A DNA stretch of 64,000 bases. Origin: Ciborinia camelliae. Taxonomy: Eukaryota; Ascomycota; Leotiomycetes; Helotiales; Sclerotiniaceae. Made by a program: the position numbers and the translations under genes. The notes below the pieces were generated by a model. That model did no database searches, was not told the DNA's origin, and was given only the letters and a program-made list of their open reading frames with translations. The DNA is taken from assembly GCA_025890175.1 (NCBI GenBank), contig JANPYM010000012.1:1438205-1502204 (forward strand), given 5' to 3'. Shown here in pieces: positions 1 to 10,616 of the stretch (positions are counted from its first letter, which is position 1; each line of letters starts with the position of its first letter).

Positions 1-300
1 CGTCTGATATTTGCATTTCACGGGGTTAATCAAGAATTCCAAGGATGTCTATCATATTTCGTGAGCTTCTATGGGATCTATGTACAGCTCCATACTCTTC
101 TTCAGATGGCATGATCCAGCCACTCGTCTCATCAATCAGAAAAGTAGAACTTTTGTCCTTTCGTAATATATACGAGCCACTCAACCAAGCCATATCATTT
201 CCATGATCATGATTATGCGTCCACAAATTTGCTATACTGGCCGTTACCCCAATCTGTCGACTGTGGATGAGTACAAGAATACAAAGAAATAAAGTAGCCT
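1..300. other. Left-edge stretch without a supported gene
   Basis: A 66-codon open frame lies on the minus strand at 26-226, but it has no recognisable domain. It could be a 3' exon of a gene running off the window or chance. I see no other signal here. The stretch is also the downstream flank of the BTB gene, whose stop codon is at 301-303. Confidence 0.3.
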
Positions 301-1475
301 TTATAGTTTCTCAATACTCATACCATCCTCAAACTTATAGATGCCTTGTCGCCCTTCATAGTTAGAGATTATACCCATGAGTCTTAATTCTTTGGTACCA
401 TTGTACCTTTGTTGCTTTGTGAAAGGCTTGACATTAGCATTGATTTCATTACGAAAAGTATAGCTAGTTAAGCTAAAAACACCATCTGGTAGAAATGATG
501 CCTGGTAAGGAGGAACACCGTGTTTGAGTAGGCTTTTTTCCAAATTGTCCCCGCGTTTGAGTTCTGCCACAATTACAAATGCGTCTGGTGAGTATTTTGC
601 TGATCCCTTTATTTCTTGGAATACTGGGCATTCGAGAATCTTCATACTCTGATGGGTATGATATTCACAGAGCGTTGTGGATGAGGGATTTAGTCTTTCG
701 GCAATTTGCTCCGCTGATTTGTTCAATAATGCGCGGGATTCATCTGTATCCAAATTTGGATGGAATTTTTGAGTGGTAAAATCTGACAGGGAAGGATCTT
801 CTGCCATAAAGTTGTTAAAACGGGTCACTGCTAACTCTGAGGCATCAGCCTTCGACGCGAGTAAAGCCAACCTATGCAGGAAACCGTAAAAATACCGAAT
901 AGGTCCAGGATAGCCCTGAGTCCTGGGTATTTCAGCTACGATTCGTGTCAGCCATTTTGCATCCATCGCCCTGGGGCGGTCCTCATTTATCTTGAGAAAT
1001 GTAATAATGTAGTTCGTGGCAAAATCTTGCAATTCCAAAGCGCAGTACTTGTGAGCCAGACAATACAACTCCACCCTCACTGATGCCTCTGCGTGTGAAG
1101 TTGTTTCGTCTGGCATGGGTATTCGATTTGTATAACACCACTGCACCAAGAGTTCGAAAGCTTGGAACCTATCTTCGGGTAAGTCTATGACTTTGGCGGT
1201 TGCCTCGCTAAAGTTTCCGCGGAGCATGGCGTCGAAAACTTCCAGCTTTTCGCAAAGAACATTCTTGTGGACCTTGATGAGTGAATGGGAATGGCCGACA
1301 CGAAATTCGATCGTCTCATCCCCGAGAAATCTAAACACAATATTAGCTTGGTTCCGGCAAGTCTGAAAATTATCATGGGGAAGACGTACCTTGAAAATCG
1401 TTCGGGGGGCTTTGGTTTTGGATACGGGCTTACACCATCTGCAATTAGTCTTCTAGAATGGCGTTTAGCAGGCAT
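301..1475 (-). CDS. BTB/POZ domain protein, two exons
   Basis: Seen: two exons, 1475-1390 and 1330-301, joined over a 59-nt intron. The intron starts GTACGT, ends TTTAG and has a GCTAAT branch-like site near its 3' end. Splicing keeps the frame and gives 371 residues. The first ATG inside exon 2 would cut into the domain, so I chose the ATG at 1475, which adds a basic, proline-rich leader. After it comes a BTB/POZ-like fold at about residues 30-100: a D-E-T-I-E-F-R-V strand, a VHKNVLCEKLEVFDAML helix, and an FELLVQWCYT segment. Family knowledge: fungal BTB proteins of this size dimerise or bind cullin-3, and most have no known role. The C-terminal two thirds have no domain I recognise. Function beyond protein interaction is not inferable. 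Confidence 0.85.
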
Positions 1476-3137
1476 GGCGAGAAGAGTAGACTCTAGAGAC
1501 TCTAAAATCAGGCGGGGTTGACTGGCCGGTTATTGATTTTTGGTGGATGAGGCACAGTTGCACAAGCTGCAGAATCGCCGATGAGTCTTCAAATGTTGGT
1601 GAAGTTGTTGATGATACTATTTATTTTTAAGTGGTAGTTGAGGTAGTTATCTCTTGGAGTGGTTGTTTCCGAAAGATCGAAGAACTTGTTGAAATTATCT
1701 GGGATAATCTTGACACAGCTTTTATGTTTGTAGAAAGGAGGACTAGGTTGGTCATTAGATAGATATGAACACTTGTTCTCTTTATACGATGCTGTACCGT
1801 ACCTTTTATGCGAAACTATCGTACCAAACTTTACCATTCCGAAGCCTGTATTTGAGAGGTTTGATACATTGAATCTTTCAAATTCCATCTTCAGAAGACT
1901 AGTACGGCTAGTCTAACAGTGAATGGAGTCGTATAAAATATTTGGCGTGAATTGTGTAGCAAACTGAGTGAATCAGAAACGGTGATGGGAGTTCATGCAT
2001 GGAGAATCTTCCAATCCGGCAGTTCCATCATCAACATTTCCCCTATCTTTAGCCACTTGCCCGCTTTGAGACTCTGTGCTTGGGATACATGAAATTGAAT
2101 CTCAGCAGCAGCGTCACTTCTCTCAAGAATTCACAAACATGCCTTGATGGACACGCTGGAATCTCCAAAGAGAACTATTGTTTGTTGTTATTGTTTTCAC
2201 CACGGAAGTAAATATGTGAAGATGAATTAGGTCCAAGATTCCCGAGGTCGGTAGTGAAATGTGTGGTATGAAATTAGTACAGAAAAATGATAATATGGAG
2301 CTTGATTTAAATCAAATGATTAACAGGTGGCACGTGAGAGTGAGAGTGACAGTACGTCCCCCGAACTCACTTTCCTTCCTTCCTTCCTTCCTTCTTCGGC
2401 ATAAAGGATCTTTTATACTTGACGCAATCAAGACCTTCCACTCTTAGTTTGATTAATCTGCTGAACAATTAGCCCTACAATAAAGAAAGATTGTATTGAC
2501 ACAAGTACCAACGACCTCCACGTTCCCTCATACCAATGATACCATGTAAGAACTTTCCCAGAGCCCATTTTGAAAGTACAGTTGATCCATGAATTTGTAA
2601 CGAATCCAAAACTGCAGAGATACAAATATCATTCCAAAATTTAAAATCTTGAGCTCCCAGGTTCGAGGCTTATCTGCGATGGGATATTCTGTTGAGATGA
2701 AGTTAGAGATGATTGTTGGTTGAAAAGAAGATGAGGAAGAAGCAAGTACCACCCGTAAGGTCCAGCCTTGCCAAGCCCTCATGATCCAAGCTCCACTCCT
2801 TGATACCTATACACAGATCTCACGATATTTAATATGTTGAAAAAGAATACGAGTAGATTATCGATCTACTTATACCAACTCTTTGGTTTTTTTCCCGGTA
2901 TCTCCGATATACTTGGTCCTGAACGTCCATGGATGTTGAATAATGTTAATCGATAACCCAAATATCATATTAATTCAAACTGGAGTGACTTTACATTTCC
3001 ATTTTACAGATATCTACACTTATAAGTTAGTTACATGCGATTGGAAGGCTCGTGTTCAATAGGTAGGTAGGTAATGATCCATGATTTGGGTGAATTCTAT
3101 ATTTTTGATCTATTTTACAGGATGGAAATCGCTAATT
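1476..3137. other. Intergenic stretch, possible small decayed gene
   Basis: No gene is well supported. On the minus strand at about 2430-2782 two overlapping frames look partly coding (an aromatic and hydrophobic C-terminal segment) and an intron-like GTACTT...CTAAC...CAACAG stretch is present, but I could not join them into one consistent frame. A TTCC microsatellite lies near 2380-2396 and a CACGTG hexamer at 2331-2336. Confidence 0.4.
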
Positions 3138-4403
3138 TTATCCATTTAGAAGAAATTGATGATCCTCGTGAGCTTCAAAACTTCCGTCCGACACATATTC
3201 ACGATTAATGCCAGTGATATCCGTATCTGGCGCTGGAAGAGGGAACGGAGATCCCTTCGTAACATACTTCTCCAGACGGCAATGCATGTCGAAAGGATCG
3301 TAATTCGCGTATCCCGCCTCATCCTCATCTATTTCCTCCTCATCCTCGTCCATTTGCCTCTGATACAAGTCCAGTACGTTGAGTGGTTCATCCGTTACGT
3401 TCCAACCCCAACGTTCCGATATGAAATATCCACGAAAATCTACCTCATCAAGTTGCATGGATTCACCAAGAAGGTAAAATATTGATAGCCATGGACACCG
3501 ACGCTCATATCCTACTTGCTCCTCAATCCTATCTCCTATTGCCATGTCTTCTAGTTGCAGGACACGTAAAGTAGGCGCAACAGAAAGGAGAAACGTTTGA
3601 AGATTCTCCTCGGACATTTCTAAGGAACTAAGCGAGAGATAAGTCAAGCAGGGAAGTTTTGAAGTGATGGTTAGGGTGCCGCTGGTCAAATTGCATATTT
3701 TGAACCGGGAATTACATATCGCAAGCGACCTTAGGTTTCGAGTATAGTCTAGGACAGAAGTAGATGTTCTGCCAGGTACCATATCAGTTTCGAACTTCAA
3801 TTTGTGCAAACCACTTAAAGTTTGTTTCTCAGCATCCGTAAATCCCTCGGGACGTTGTAGCCACCCCCAACTACCGCCACCAACTGTGACCAATGACCTT
3901 AGTCTTGGCAAATTAATGAGAGCAGCTATAACAAAATGCCAGGCTGGAATGTGATTACCCGCAAACCCCATAAACCCTGATGTAAAGTGAACGTCTCTGA
4001 CACTCTCCAGTTTTGAAAGAAGCTTCTTGGCAAAATTGTAGAATTGCAAGCGGCATGGTACGTTCGGGTCAGTGTGGTTAAACATAGGTGTAAATATAAG
4101 TTCCCGGACGTGCTTGTGGAGTACTTCGCTCTCAAAGATATTCAAGGACTTCGGCCAGTAGTTTGTTGTGGAGATTTCCCACCGAATCCCCATCTTATTT
4201 TCATATGTATAGTGTTCCGAAGCGTTGAATGAGACCGTCAGGTGAATGCTCCTGAATAGATATGATTCCGCTGAGACGTTGAAGCTGCGAGATGCGAGTC
4301 GAACATTCTTGAGGTCCTTTTTATCGGTGAGCAACCCACAAATCATGTGAATTATCTCCGGGGAAAGTCTAATTGTCACAATTGCCTTTTCGAGGGAATC
4401 CAT
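3138..4403 (-). CDS. F-box domain protein
   Basis: A single-exon 421-residue protein. The start at 4403 puts an F-box at about residues 10-55 (the LSPEIIHMICGLLTDKKDLKNVRLASRSF-like stretch: L-P-x-E-I-I, then the leucine and arginine spacing, then an S/F pair). The rest is leucine-rich and could form irregular leucine-rich repeats, as in many fungal F-box proteins. A very acidic segment (many D and E) lies about 70 residues before the end. Family knowledge: F-box proteins recruit substrates to Skp1-cullin ubiquitin ligases. The substrate is unknown here. The frame stays open upstream to an ATG at 4706 through a minisatellite, so a longer N-terminus is possible; I prefer 4403 because the F-box then sits where it usually does. 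Confidence 0.85.
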   Translation of the reverse strand: MDSLEKAIVTIRLSPEIIHMICGLLTDKKDLKNVRLASRSFNVSAESYLFRSIHLTVSFNASEHYTYENKMGIRWEISTTNYWPKSLNIFESEVLHKHVRELIFTPMFNHTDPNVPCRLQFYNFAKKLLSKLESVRDVHFTSGFMGFAGNHIPAWHFVIAALINLPRLRSLVTVGGGSWGWLQRPEGFTDAEKQTLSGLHKLKFETDMVPGRTSTSVLDYTRNLRSLAICNSRFKICNLTSGTLTITSKLPCLTYLSLSSLEMSEENLQTFLLSVAPTLRVLQLEDMAIGDRIEEQVGYERRCPWLSIFYLLGESMQLDEVDFRGYFISERWGWNVTDEPLNVLDLYQRQMDEDEEEIDEDEAGYANYDPFDMHCRLEKYVTKGSPFPLPAPDTDITGINREYVSDGSFEAHEDHQFLLNG

Positions 4404-4476
4404 GATGATATGGTAATCTTGATGATTCGATAATTTCAATGATTGATATGTTTTATACGGTATGTGTAGTATATGT

Positions 4477-4632
4477 GAGAGATGTAATTGATGTGAGAGA
4501 TGTAATTGATGTGAGAGATGTAATTGATGTGAGAGATGTAATTGATGTGAGAGATGTAATTGAGATGAGAGATGTAATTGAGATGAGAGATGTAATTGAG
4601 ATGAGAGATGTAATTGATGTGAGAGATGTAAT
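4477..4632 (+). repeat. 18-bp minisatellite upstream of the F-box gene
   Basis: Nine head-to-tail copies of GAGAGATGTAATTGATGT, with variants ending in GAGAT in the middle of the array; the last copy is cut at 12 bp. The unit is a multiple of three and carries no stop on the minus strand, so the F-box reading frame stays open across it and would read as His-Leu-Ser-[His/Ser]-Gln-Leu repeats. Confidence 0.95.
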
Positions 4633-5524
4633 ATACTTGGAGTATTTTTGAAATTAAGGGCGGAGGGCCAGGTATTTCTAAGATTCTTAGAAAGATTTAG
4701 TTTCAATAATGAAATGATGCAAACCTGGACAATGCAACACTAAATATACTAGTTTTAATACCTAAGGACAATGAGTATATTCTAACGAGTCAGTTATAAA
4801 TGATCATAACCTGAAAAATGCAATACTAAATATAGGTACTAAATACATTTGTGGGACTCGTGGCTTTAGAATGAGATGATCTCCTTTGGTAATGATCTAA
4901 CTTCCAAGATTTCAATTCTTAGTACAAAGTTAAAATTTCCGGAAATGCTGACTAAATAGGTATTTAATGTCACGCGCGTTACTTCAGCATATGGGAATAC
5001 CTAGCTGATTCATGTTTCAACAATGAGATAAAAGAACTAGGCTGAAGAGGAAAGAGTCCTCTTCAAGAAATCACCATCTTATGGTAGAGGTGATCACGTA
5101 ACTAACTACATGAAAGTAGTTGGCCGGATATAGCCTCGTAACATAATAATATAAAATTTGTTCATACATATTTGAACTCCCCTCAGTTAAAGCTATCGAT
5201 CGATATAAAACAATGTAAGTTTACCAAAATAAAGTTTAAATTAAATAAATTTGTTGGCTTTGGGTGTCCTCAAATTTGACCCTAGAATCACTTCCCCAAC
5301 ACCTGATGACTTCGAAGGTTTCTGTTGGTATCAACGTGGTGGGTTTAAAGTGTAAAGTACTTTTAGGCTATACTGTGTACGTTGATAATGTTCTGATCAT
5401 TCAACCTATACTACCCAGGTAGGTAGAGTAGAGTAGATCATTATAAAGAGGTCTAGAACGCCTAGTGCGTCCGGCGCGTACAACCGAACGTCACGTGATC
5501 TTCTCAACAGTGTCCAATCATATC
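4633..5524. other. Intergenic stretch
   Basis: AT-rich non-coding sequence with no gene signal. TCACGTGA, an E-box-like palindrome, occurs at 5491-5498, close to the 3' end of the oxidoreductase gene. An ACCCAGGTAGGTAGAGTAGAG block, of the AGGTAGGT kind seen in many intergenic parts of this window, lies near 5413. Confidence 0.5.
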
Positions 5525-6501
5525 TCAATTCATTACAATCACAAACTTTCCTGCATTTCTTTGCGATGCCTTCCCATATCCTTCAACACCATCTTTCAGA
5601 TTCACTTCGGTCCATGAACCCTCGTCTGCTCCCTTCAATGATCCTTTCTCGAATTGAATTCTTTTGTCATTTCCTTCAATTGAGCGGCGAACTCCTCAAT
5701 AGTGTACGTCAGTGTATTGCACCCTACGAGCGACTCCCCTCCACGAAAGAAACTAAACATATCCACTGTCAATCCAGTATCTCCACCTCTCGTCGATGCT
5801 ATGAACGATAATCTTCCCCCTCTCGCGAGCTTATTGATAGCCGCTTGTATCAAAGCTGGGTGGCCTACAGTATCCACCACGACATCTACACCTTTTCCAT
5901 CCGTCAAACTATCGATAGCTCTAAGGTCTAGATCCAAAGCAGTATTGACATCACCGTTATAGCTTCTAGTAGCAGATAAAACACGACATCCCATGCTCTT
6001 CGCTAATTGAACAACTGCGGAGCCAACAGCACCATTTGCGCCCGTGATCAATACTGTCTCGCCTTTCTTTGCATATGCACGTGAAAGCATGACGTTTGCG
6101 GTTGTGAAAGGAACGCCAATACAGGCTGCTTGAGTAAATGACAGGGTTTCTGGCTTGGGTGCGACAGAATTTTCGGGAACGAGACAATACTCTGCTTGGA
6201 AACCATCCTTGGTGAAAGCGATTGTGTTACCGCTCGTACCATATACTTCTTGTCCAATTTTTTCAGATGGCCCTTCCACTATGACTCCCGAAAAATCGCG
6301 ACCTGGAGTGCGAGGAAATGTGGTAAATGGGAAGCCGCCTTGGGAGTTGAGAAGATCGCTTGGATGAATTGCTGAAGCATGGACTTTGACAATGAGGTGG
6401 TTTGGGATTAAGGTAGGTTTGGGGACATCCTCGAGAATCAACTTAGGTGCTGCTCTTGGATCATCGCGAATAAGACGAAGTGATTTCATCGTGGTAGACA
6501 T
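5525..6501 (-). pseudogene. Zinc-free alcohol dehydrogenase / quinone oxidoreductase-like gene with C-terminal frameshift
   Basis: The frame from ATG 6501 gives 288 residues and stops at 5635. It has the N-terminal GroES-like fold of the MDR superfamily (PRTPGRDFSG motif near residues 63-72), and a Rossmann nucleotide-binding loop GANGAVGSAVVQLA at about 154-167. Family members usually run to about 320-340 residues. The missing tail exists in another frame: from about 5662 to a TGA at 5525-5527 it encodes an FEKGSLKG...DGVEGYGKA...GKFVIVM segment, the normal end of this family (edge strand of the NAD(P)H domain). The two parts fit together if one base is missing near 5650-5662. Either the gene is recently broken, makes a shortened protein, or the read has a one-base error. 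Known role of the family: NADPH-dependent reduction of quinones or enones. Confidence 0.8.
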
Positions 6502-7148
6502 GGTTTATTATATTTTCCTTTGATTGCAATTGATATGAAGATACAAACAAAGCAAGTCCTTTATATAAAGGCTCGGAATCCTGCAGATTGATTAATAAGA
6601 ACCTACTAATCGGCCAACGTGTCTCATTCACTGCAATATGATTTATCATGGGTAATTAGAGCAGTCTTAATCATCAATTCATCATGATAACAAATACGAA
6701 ATTAAACACCCGTTAATTGATACCCCCAATAGTTGCCCCTTCATCGGCAATTGCGGGGCAGAATTCGGATATGTAGGAATGTAATTTCTACCTCCGCAAT
6801 ATCCGCACAGGGTTGGTGATACTATCGAGCACATTAAGTAGTTGAATAGGTAGACAATGCATCAAAAGTATCTTCATCAATCATATTCTGTATTGTATTT
6901 GAAAAAATATGGAATTTATCTTCTTGGCTAATCAATACCATCATGCAATGCAATCCACAGCGGGTCAGCATACCTGCCGTTGCTTCTCATCTTGCCACCA
7001 TTCACTTTCCCATCCAGTATGCCGGGTACAATATATTCGAATATAATCCGTGCAAAAACTTTACTTCTTAACCGAATGACAATACCTTCTGATCTCATCC
7101 ATTTACATCTCCAGCCCTTGTCCCAAATCCCCTCATAGGACCTCGCAC
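6502..7148. other. Intergenic stretch with a possible C-terminal coding tail
   Basis: An 81-codon frame on the minus strand at 6928-7173 overlaps the end of the next gene upstream (7149-8198) in another frame. Its composition looks coding, so it may be an alternative 3' exon of that gene, but I found no convincing splice pair. The remainder near 6502-6900 is probably the promoter of the oxidoreductase. Confidence 0.3.
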
Positions 7149-8198
7149 TCAAAATATGCCCATGAAAAGACAAATTGGAGGTAGACCGGCACGAGTAGCG
7201 CCATCATCTCCCTCTGTGAAACGGACAATTTCCTCATCATCTTTTCCCTTCTCGACGGCCAGCTTACTATCACCCTCTTCTATATCGTCCCTAGCACCCG
7301 GGAATCTGGTAATACCTAGTGCCTCCCACTCAAGACTCTCAATGGTTTGAGCGCAGGTATCGATATCATGTTTAATATTCAAATCCTCCTCCTTTATTCT
7401 GTTCTGGGGAGGTGGGGATGGGGTATAAACTGTGGCAGCTGAGAGGGCATTGGCTTTTCTGACCTCGGGATCCATGTCTGCGAGTTTCTTACTCGGTTCC
7501 AGATGTTTCGGCGTTGTAGTTTCGATGGGGTTGAAGCCAGCAATACTGTAGTTCTTGTAGTATGCATGATCGTATGGATCTGTATCACCATCATCGATCT
7601 CTTCCTCTTGAGACTCAACGTTTGTGGAGGGATCCTTCTTGATGACTTTGGTGAGTATTGGAACTTGACTGATAGGTTTGAAGCCGGCAATGCTATATTT
7701 CTCATAATAAGCATGACTACATGTTTTGATAGGACGATTGTCTTCTGCTTCATCCTTCTTTTTCTCGATCTTCACTTTGGAGACATTTTTAACGAGCAAA
7801 GACTGTGCTTCATGAGCTAGGGCAAAAGGATAGAAGCCGGCGATGCTGTATTTTTCGTAGTAAGCATGGTTGCGGGTATTGATATTCGAGTTATCTTCAA
7901 ACTTCTCAGTCGCAAAGTTAGATGTCGATATTTCCTGGCCACTTTTGGAAACTTTTGATCCTTGCTCGATAGGCTTGAATCCGAAGTTACTGTAGTTCTG
8001 GAAGTAGAATTGCCAGAAGCTTCTTCCCTTATTGCTATGTGACTTGGAGCGAGTGTGTGTGGTAATTGAGCGCGTAGTTAACATCTTAGGTGTATGAATC
8101 TGGCAGAAGCGGTTGCCCTGAGATGCACCGACGAGGGAAGTGAGTGGCTTGATGGTTTGATAGGTTGTAGTGATCAGCTGAGGTGAAACGCGATTCAT
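7149..8198 (-). CDS. Repeat protein with four aromatic YxxYSxxGF motifs, probably mitochondrial
   Basis: A 349-residue unrecognised protein. Residues 1-60 are rich in Ser, Thr, Arg and Lys and almost free of acidic residues, as in a mitochondrial presequence. Then come four copies of a 15-residue motif: WQFYFQNYSNFGFKPI at about 62, HAYYEKYSIAGFYPF at 111, HAYYEKYSIAGFKPI at 162 and HAYYKNYSIAGFNPI at 211. The spacing is regular, about 50 residues, and the linkers are charged and variable, so the motifs are under constraint and the linkers are not. The C-terminal third is acidic. The end (GLPPI followed by a short tail and stop) looks abrupt, and a missed 3' exon is possible. Role unknown; a binding platform with four equivalent aromatic sites is inference only. 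Confidence 0.75.
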   Translation of the reverse strand: MNRVSPQLITTTYQTIKPLTSLVGASQGNRFCQIHTPKMLTTRSITTHTRSKSHSNKGRSFWQFYFQNYSNFGFKPIEQGSKVSKSGQEISTSNFATEKFEDNSNINTRNHAYYEKYSIAGFYPFALAHEAQSLLVKNVSKVKIEKKKDEAEDNRPIKTCSHAYYEKYSIAGFKPISQVPILTKVIKKDPSTNVESQEEEIDDGDTDPYDHAYYKNYSIAGFNPIETTTPKHLEPSKKLADMDPEVRKANALSAATVYTPSPPPQNRIKEEDLNIKHDIDTCAQTIESLEWEALGITRFPGARDDIEEGDSKLAVEKGKDDEEIVRFTEGDDGATRAGLPPICLFMGIF

Positions 8199-10616
8199 GG
8201 TGAAATGAATTGTTGGTGAGTTTGATAGATGTATTGTTTATCGAATGAAATGTTGTAATAATTATTTTGTCCCCACAGGTTGAGTGGTTCTTATGTTGGC
8301 CAAAAAAGAGATCTTTGTAGATAATTTGATGGGATTAAGAGTCTAGTAGAAATTTGGTTGAAGGGAAGAAGGTTAATATAGGTGTAGATTTGATACGTCT
8401 TGGTACGGTCTCAATCCAGCCATCTAAATTCTGCCATCTACGGCTTGAGGTACCTTTTATATTATACGGCAATTTGAACTTGACTGGTGAGGCTAATTAC
8501 AAAAGGATGGCAAGGTGATGACAAGAGTCGCATACTACAAACAATAGTACAGCATACAACCAAATAAACTAGTTTCGTTAGTATCTGATATCAAGAGCAT
8601 GAAAAAGGTCTAATAGACCTCTGGCCCGGTATTACCGTATTAGTCATCGATGTATTCACTTCCTGGACTATAATGACCAATCATTCACCTCCAGCAGTGC
8701 CAGAGGTGGTTTTATCAAGTGATCCGAGCATTAGCCTGGCGTACTTAGGGCCTGGTTTATAACCAGCCACAGTTTAGATCTTCAATTCACCCTCTTCTAC
8801 AAAACTAACTTAGTCTAGTGATTACATAAGGTAACCCTCTGCTCTGGAAGAGGTCGCTTAAATCACCAATGAAAAGCGAAACCTCTGAAACACTAGACTA
8901 GAACCGACTAAATTTCTGTGACCATGTATGGATTTGTCGTGACCTGATCTTCCCCCCATGATTCATAACAGATGCCGTGACTTCGATTGCAAGAATGGTA
9001 ATTATTTTCAGTGAGCCTTAGAGAAGTGTGGAAAAATTTAGAAGAGACACTTTCCGTTATAGAATACACAAAAACGTCAACATTAATAGCTATTCAAATT
9101 TGAGAACGGAAACAATCCCCATCTGAAAAACTAATAGAGAAATTTACTCTCTTCCTCAGGTGCATCGTTTTCCAGATAAATCACTTCGAATTCAAACTAT
9201 CCACACACCTCATACGCAAAATAATAAGGTCTCGTCTCTCATTCTCATATCACACCTCATGAAAAGATTCATTCGCACTTTCGTTAAATTCTGCATATAC
9301 GAAAATCTACACTCCCGAATATTACTTCAACAACCTATTAGACTCATAAGAGAATTAAAATTCCTGCCAATAATTTGCCCCGATTCCAAATGTATAGAAA
9401 GTAGAATCTGCATCATGATATGAAACCCCACTATCCCGTAGATAAGTAAACGTCTTCAGAGTAAGATAAATTACCGGATACAATACAGTTCTACAAGACT
9501 CTCCCGTTTTAAAGTCACGTCGACATACATCGATTTAAGACTCTCAACAATGTTGTTATAAAATATTTCTACATACACTAGCTCGATAGTCACTACAACA
9601 ATACAATAAGTTCAATAAACAATACCAATTAAAAGTTTTAGACTTTTTGTAGGAAGTATCCCCTTTACTAGACGCACATGACAGAAATTGGTGTAAGATT
9701 GATTATATGTCCAATGTAAGATTTACCTGGGACGGATGAGCCGACGGGGAATATAGATACTATATAAGGTGGTTGTTTCTTTTACATAACATTACTTTTC
9801 CATGATCTTTCTAATTATCAAAAAATGATTCCATGTTTTAGAGTTTGGAAGTAGGGTGCCGGAACAAAAATCAATGGGGGGGTTCTTCACTTACCTAGGT
9901 ACCTATCTACAATATTGCAACTCGTCAGGGTCCGCATCTGATGGTCATAGTTTGATAGAAATCATCATCATCATCATCATCAATGCGAATATGAAATAGT
10001 CCAAGTATAAGACGATATATTTCCATTGATTTAATAAAGTGATACAAGAAGCTCGCTATTAAATCTTAAAGATTCAAGTAAAAGACCTCGGGATATATAG
10101 ATACAAAAGATTATAACTTGGAACCAACGCCTGGACAAATATTCCTCACAGGTATTCATAGTTATAAAGTCGTATAATAATTATAAGCAATCTATTTCCA
10201 AATATTCGCCAAGTCTCTCAGTATAATTCGTATATTCCGTGTCGAAATGGCTGTAAGTTGTATTCTCAGGTAGATGGAGGAAATATATTTGAGTACTGTA
10301 AGAAATATCGGATTATTAAAGTGCCGTAAAGAATTTGGTAGGATGTGTCCGTCTCGTAAAGAAGCATCTCAAGGTAGAAGATAATAGTGGGCCAGAAAAA
10401 GCCATCATCGAGAAGGAGCGACCACGGGTTAGATTTTAAAATATATGAAGCTGTATGTAGTTATCTCTCACTGTATCTTCCTTGGCTTTCTGTTGTGATT
10501 TGAGCTTGGACTTTGATATTTTCTGCGTTCCTGCTGAATTAGATCGAGAGTCGATGTTATTGTCATCATTGCAGACTATCAAAGATATGGTATTCTTGGT
10601 GGCTCGACTTTATATT
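8199..10616. other. Long intergenic stretch
   Basis: No protein gene is supported over about 2.4 kb. It holds a structured 90-nt segment near 8811-8902 (listed separately), a short ATC microsatellite at 9961-9981 and an ACCTAGGTACCTA block near 9894. The largest open frame (plus strand, 9160-9423) has no codon or domain signature. Confidence 0.5.
8811..8902 (+). ncRNA. Possible small structured RNA (box C/D snoRNA-like)
   Basis: A 10-nt TAGTCTAGTG at the left is exactly complementary to CACTAGACTA at the right, about 70 nt apart, forming a closing stem. Just inside lie GTGATTA, one base off the snoRNA C box (RTGATGA), and CTGA, the D box, next to the right stem. Between them is a CCTCT...AGAGG hairpin. 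This is the layout of a box C/D snoRNA, but the C box is imperfect and I could not identify a target rRNA site. A chance inverted repeat or tiny MITE remains possible. Confidence 0.3.

Noticed and set aside
26..226. 66-codon minus-strand frame at the window edge
   Set aside because: No domain and cannot be linked to a neighbouring exon within the window.
1185..1475. 96-codon minus-strand frame overlapping the BTB gene
   Set aside because: Only its first 28 codons are real (exon 1 of the BTB gene); the rest reads through the intron in the wrong frame.
2428..2782. Two overlapping minus-strand frames with partly coding composition and intron-like signals
   Set aside because: I could not join them by any GT...AG pair that keeps both frames; kept only as a note in the intergenic entry.
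9160..9423. 87-codon plus-strand frame
   Set aside because: Composition follows AT-rich background; no domain, no splice continuity.
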